Assembly: GCA_013331225.1 (NCBI GenBank)
Contig: DUGV01000259.1
Location: forward strand, 1-6,427
DNA: 6,427 nucleotides
Source of the DNA: Methanolinea sp.
GTDB lineage: Archaea; Halobacteriota; Methanomicrobia; Methanomicrobiales; Methanospirillaceae
Direction of reading: 5' to 3'
The notes under the pieces were generated by a model that searched no databases, was not told the DNA's origin, and saw only the letters and a program-made list of their open reading frames with translations. Shown one piece after another: positions 6,340 through 6,427 of this stretch; within the stretch, counting starts at the first letter, position 1; each line of letters opens with the position of its first letter. Both the position numbers and the translations under genes were made by a program.

Positions 6340-6427
6340 TGACGGGTGCACCCTTACCGGAGCGCTCTCGGTCACCACCGAGATCAACAGGTGCATCACA
6401 CTTATTCACGGGCCTGCAGGATGTGCC
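6323..6427 (+). CDS. NifD/NifK-like nitrogenase component 1 homologue (5' end, partial)
   Basis: The frame opens with ATG at 6323, inside the end of the NifH-like gene, and stays open for 35 codons to the right edge. After eight residues comes [11 protein letters not shown], then [11 protein letters not shown]. These are the two N-terminal cysteine motifs of nitrogenase component 1 proteins. Cys9 and Cys34 are 25 positions apart, the spacing of the first two P-cluster cysteines of NifK (70 and 95). HGPAGC matches the HGPxGC of NifD. A weak GGAAG lies 9 bases before the ATG. Translational coupling to the NifH-like gene implies that the two form one complex. Nearly all of the protein lies beyond the window, so subunit type (D- or K-like) and active-site cofactor cannot be read. 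From memory the N-terminus of CfbD differs, which argues against F430 synthesis. Family confidence is good, substrate unknown. Confidence 0.8.
   Translation, partial: MATPNDDGCTLTGALSVTTEINRCITLIHGPAGCA

Noticed and set aside
6336..6427. ATGA-type overlap start at 6336 for the gene after the NifH-like gene
   Set aside because: That frame gives a sequence without nitrogenase motifs, whereas the frame from 6323 gives the GCTLTG and HGPAGC motifs.

Overview
The window looks like a chromosomal segment from a hydrogenotrophic methanogenic archaeon, most likely of the order Methanomicrobiales (inference). The grounds are a flavodiiron protein of the F420H2-oxidase type, a methanogen-type phosphoribulokinase, a DUF2148 iron-sulfur protein and a nitrogenase-like pair together. 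Moderately high GC, mixed GTG/ATG starts, TATA-like boxes and T-tract terminators also fit. No RNA gene, mobile element, CRISPR array or tandem repeat was seen, and every gap between genes is under 200 bases.

Layout. From the left edge to 629 is the 3' end of an unrecognised, Gly/Ser/Thr/aromatic-rich and probably exported protein, followed by a good hairpin/T-tract terminator. Converging on it from the minus strand is a DUF2148 gene (COG4739) with a four-cysteine cluster motif. Its upstream region (about 1371-1499) is shared with a divergent plus-strand unit: a 52-residue rubredoxin directly abutting a flavodiiron protein (FprA). That unit ends in a second hairpin/T-tract. Next come phosphoribulokinase (prk), a TrkH-family potassium transporter membrane subunit, and a NifH-like ATPase. 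The NifH-like gene overlaps the start of a NifD/NifK-like gene cut by the right edge.

How the genes work together. Rubredoxin and FprA form a plausible oxygen-detoxification module, in which FprA reduces O2 to water using F420H2 and/or reduced rubredoxin. The DUF2148 protein may share that redox theme but has no known function. PRK would make ribulose-1,5-bisphosphate for a form III RuBisCO-like enzyme in the reductive hexulose-phosphate route; no RuBisCO is in view. TrkH stands alone without a TrkA-type regulator. The NifH-like protein keeps every nucleotide-binding and cluster-binding residue of nitrogenase reductase. Its partner begins with a C-x24-C pair spaced like the P-cluster cysteines of NifK. 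From memory of the family this does not look like CfbD of coenzyme F430 synthesis, so the pair may be a nitrogenase-like enzyme of unassigned substrate, which is the most interesting item here.
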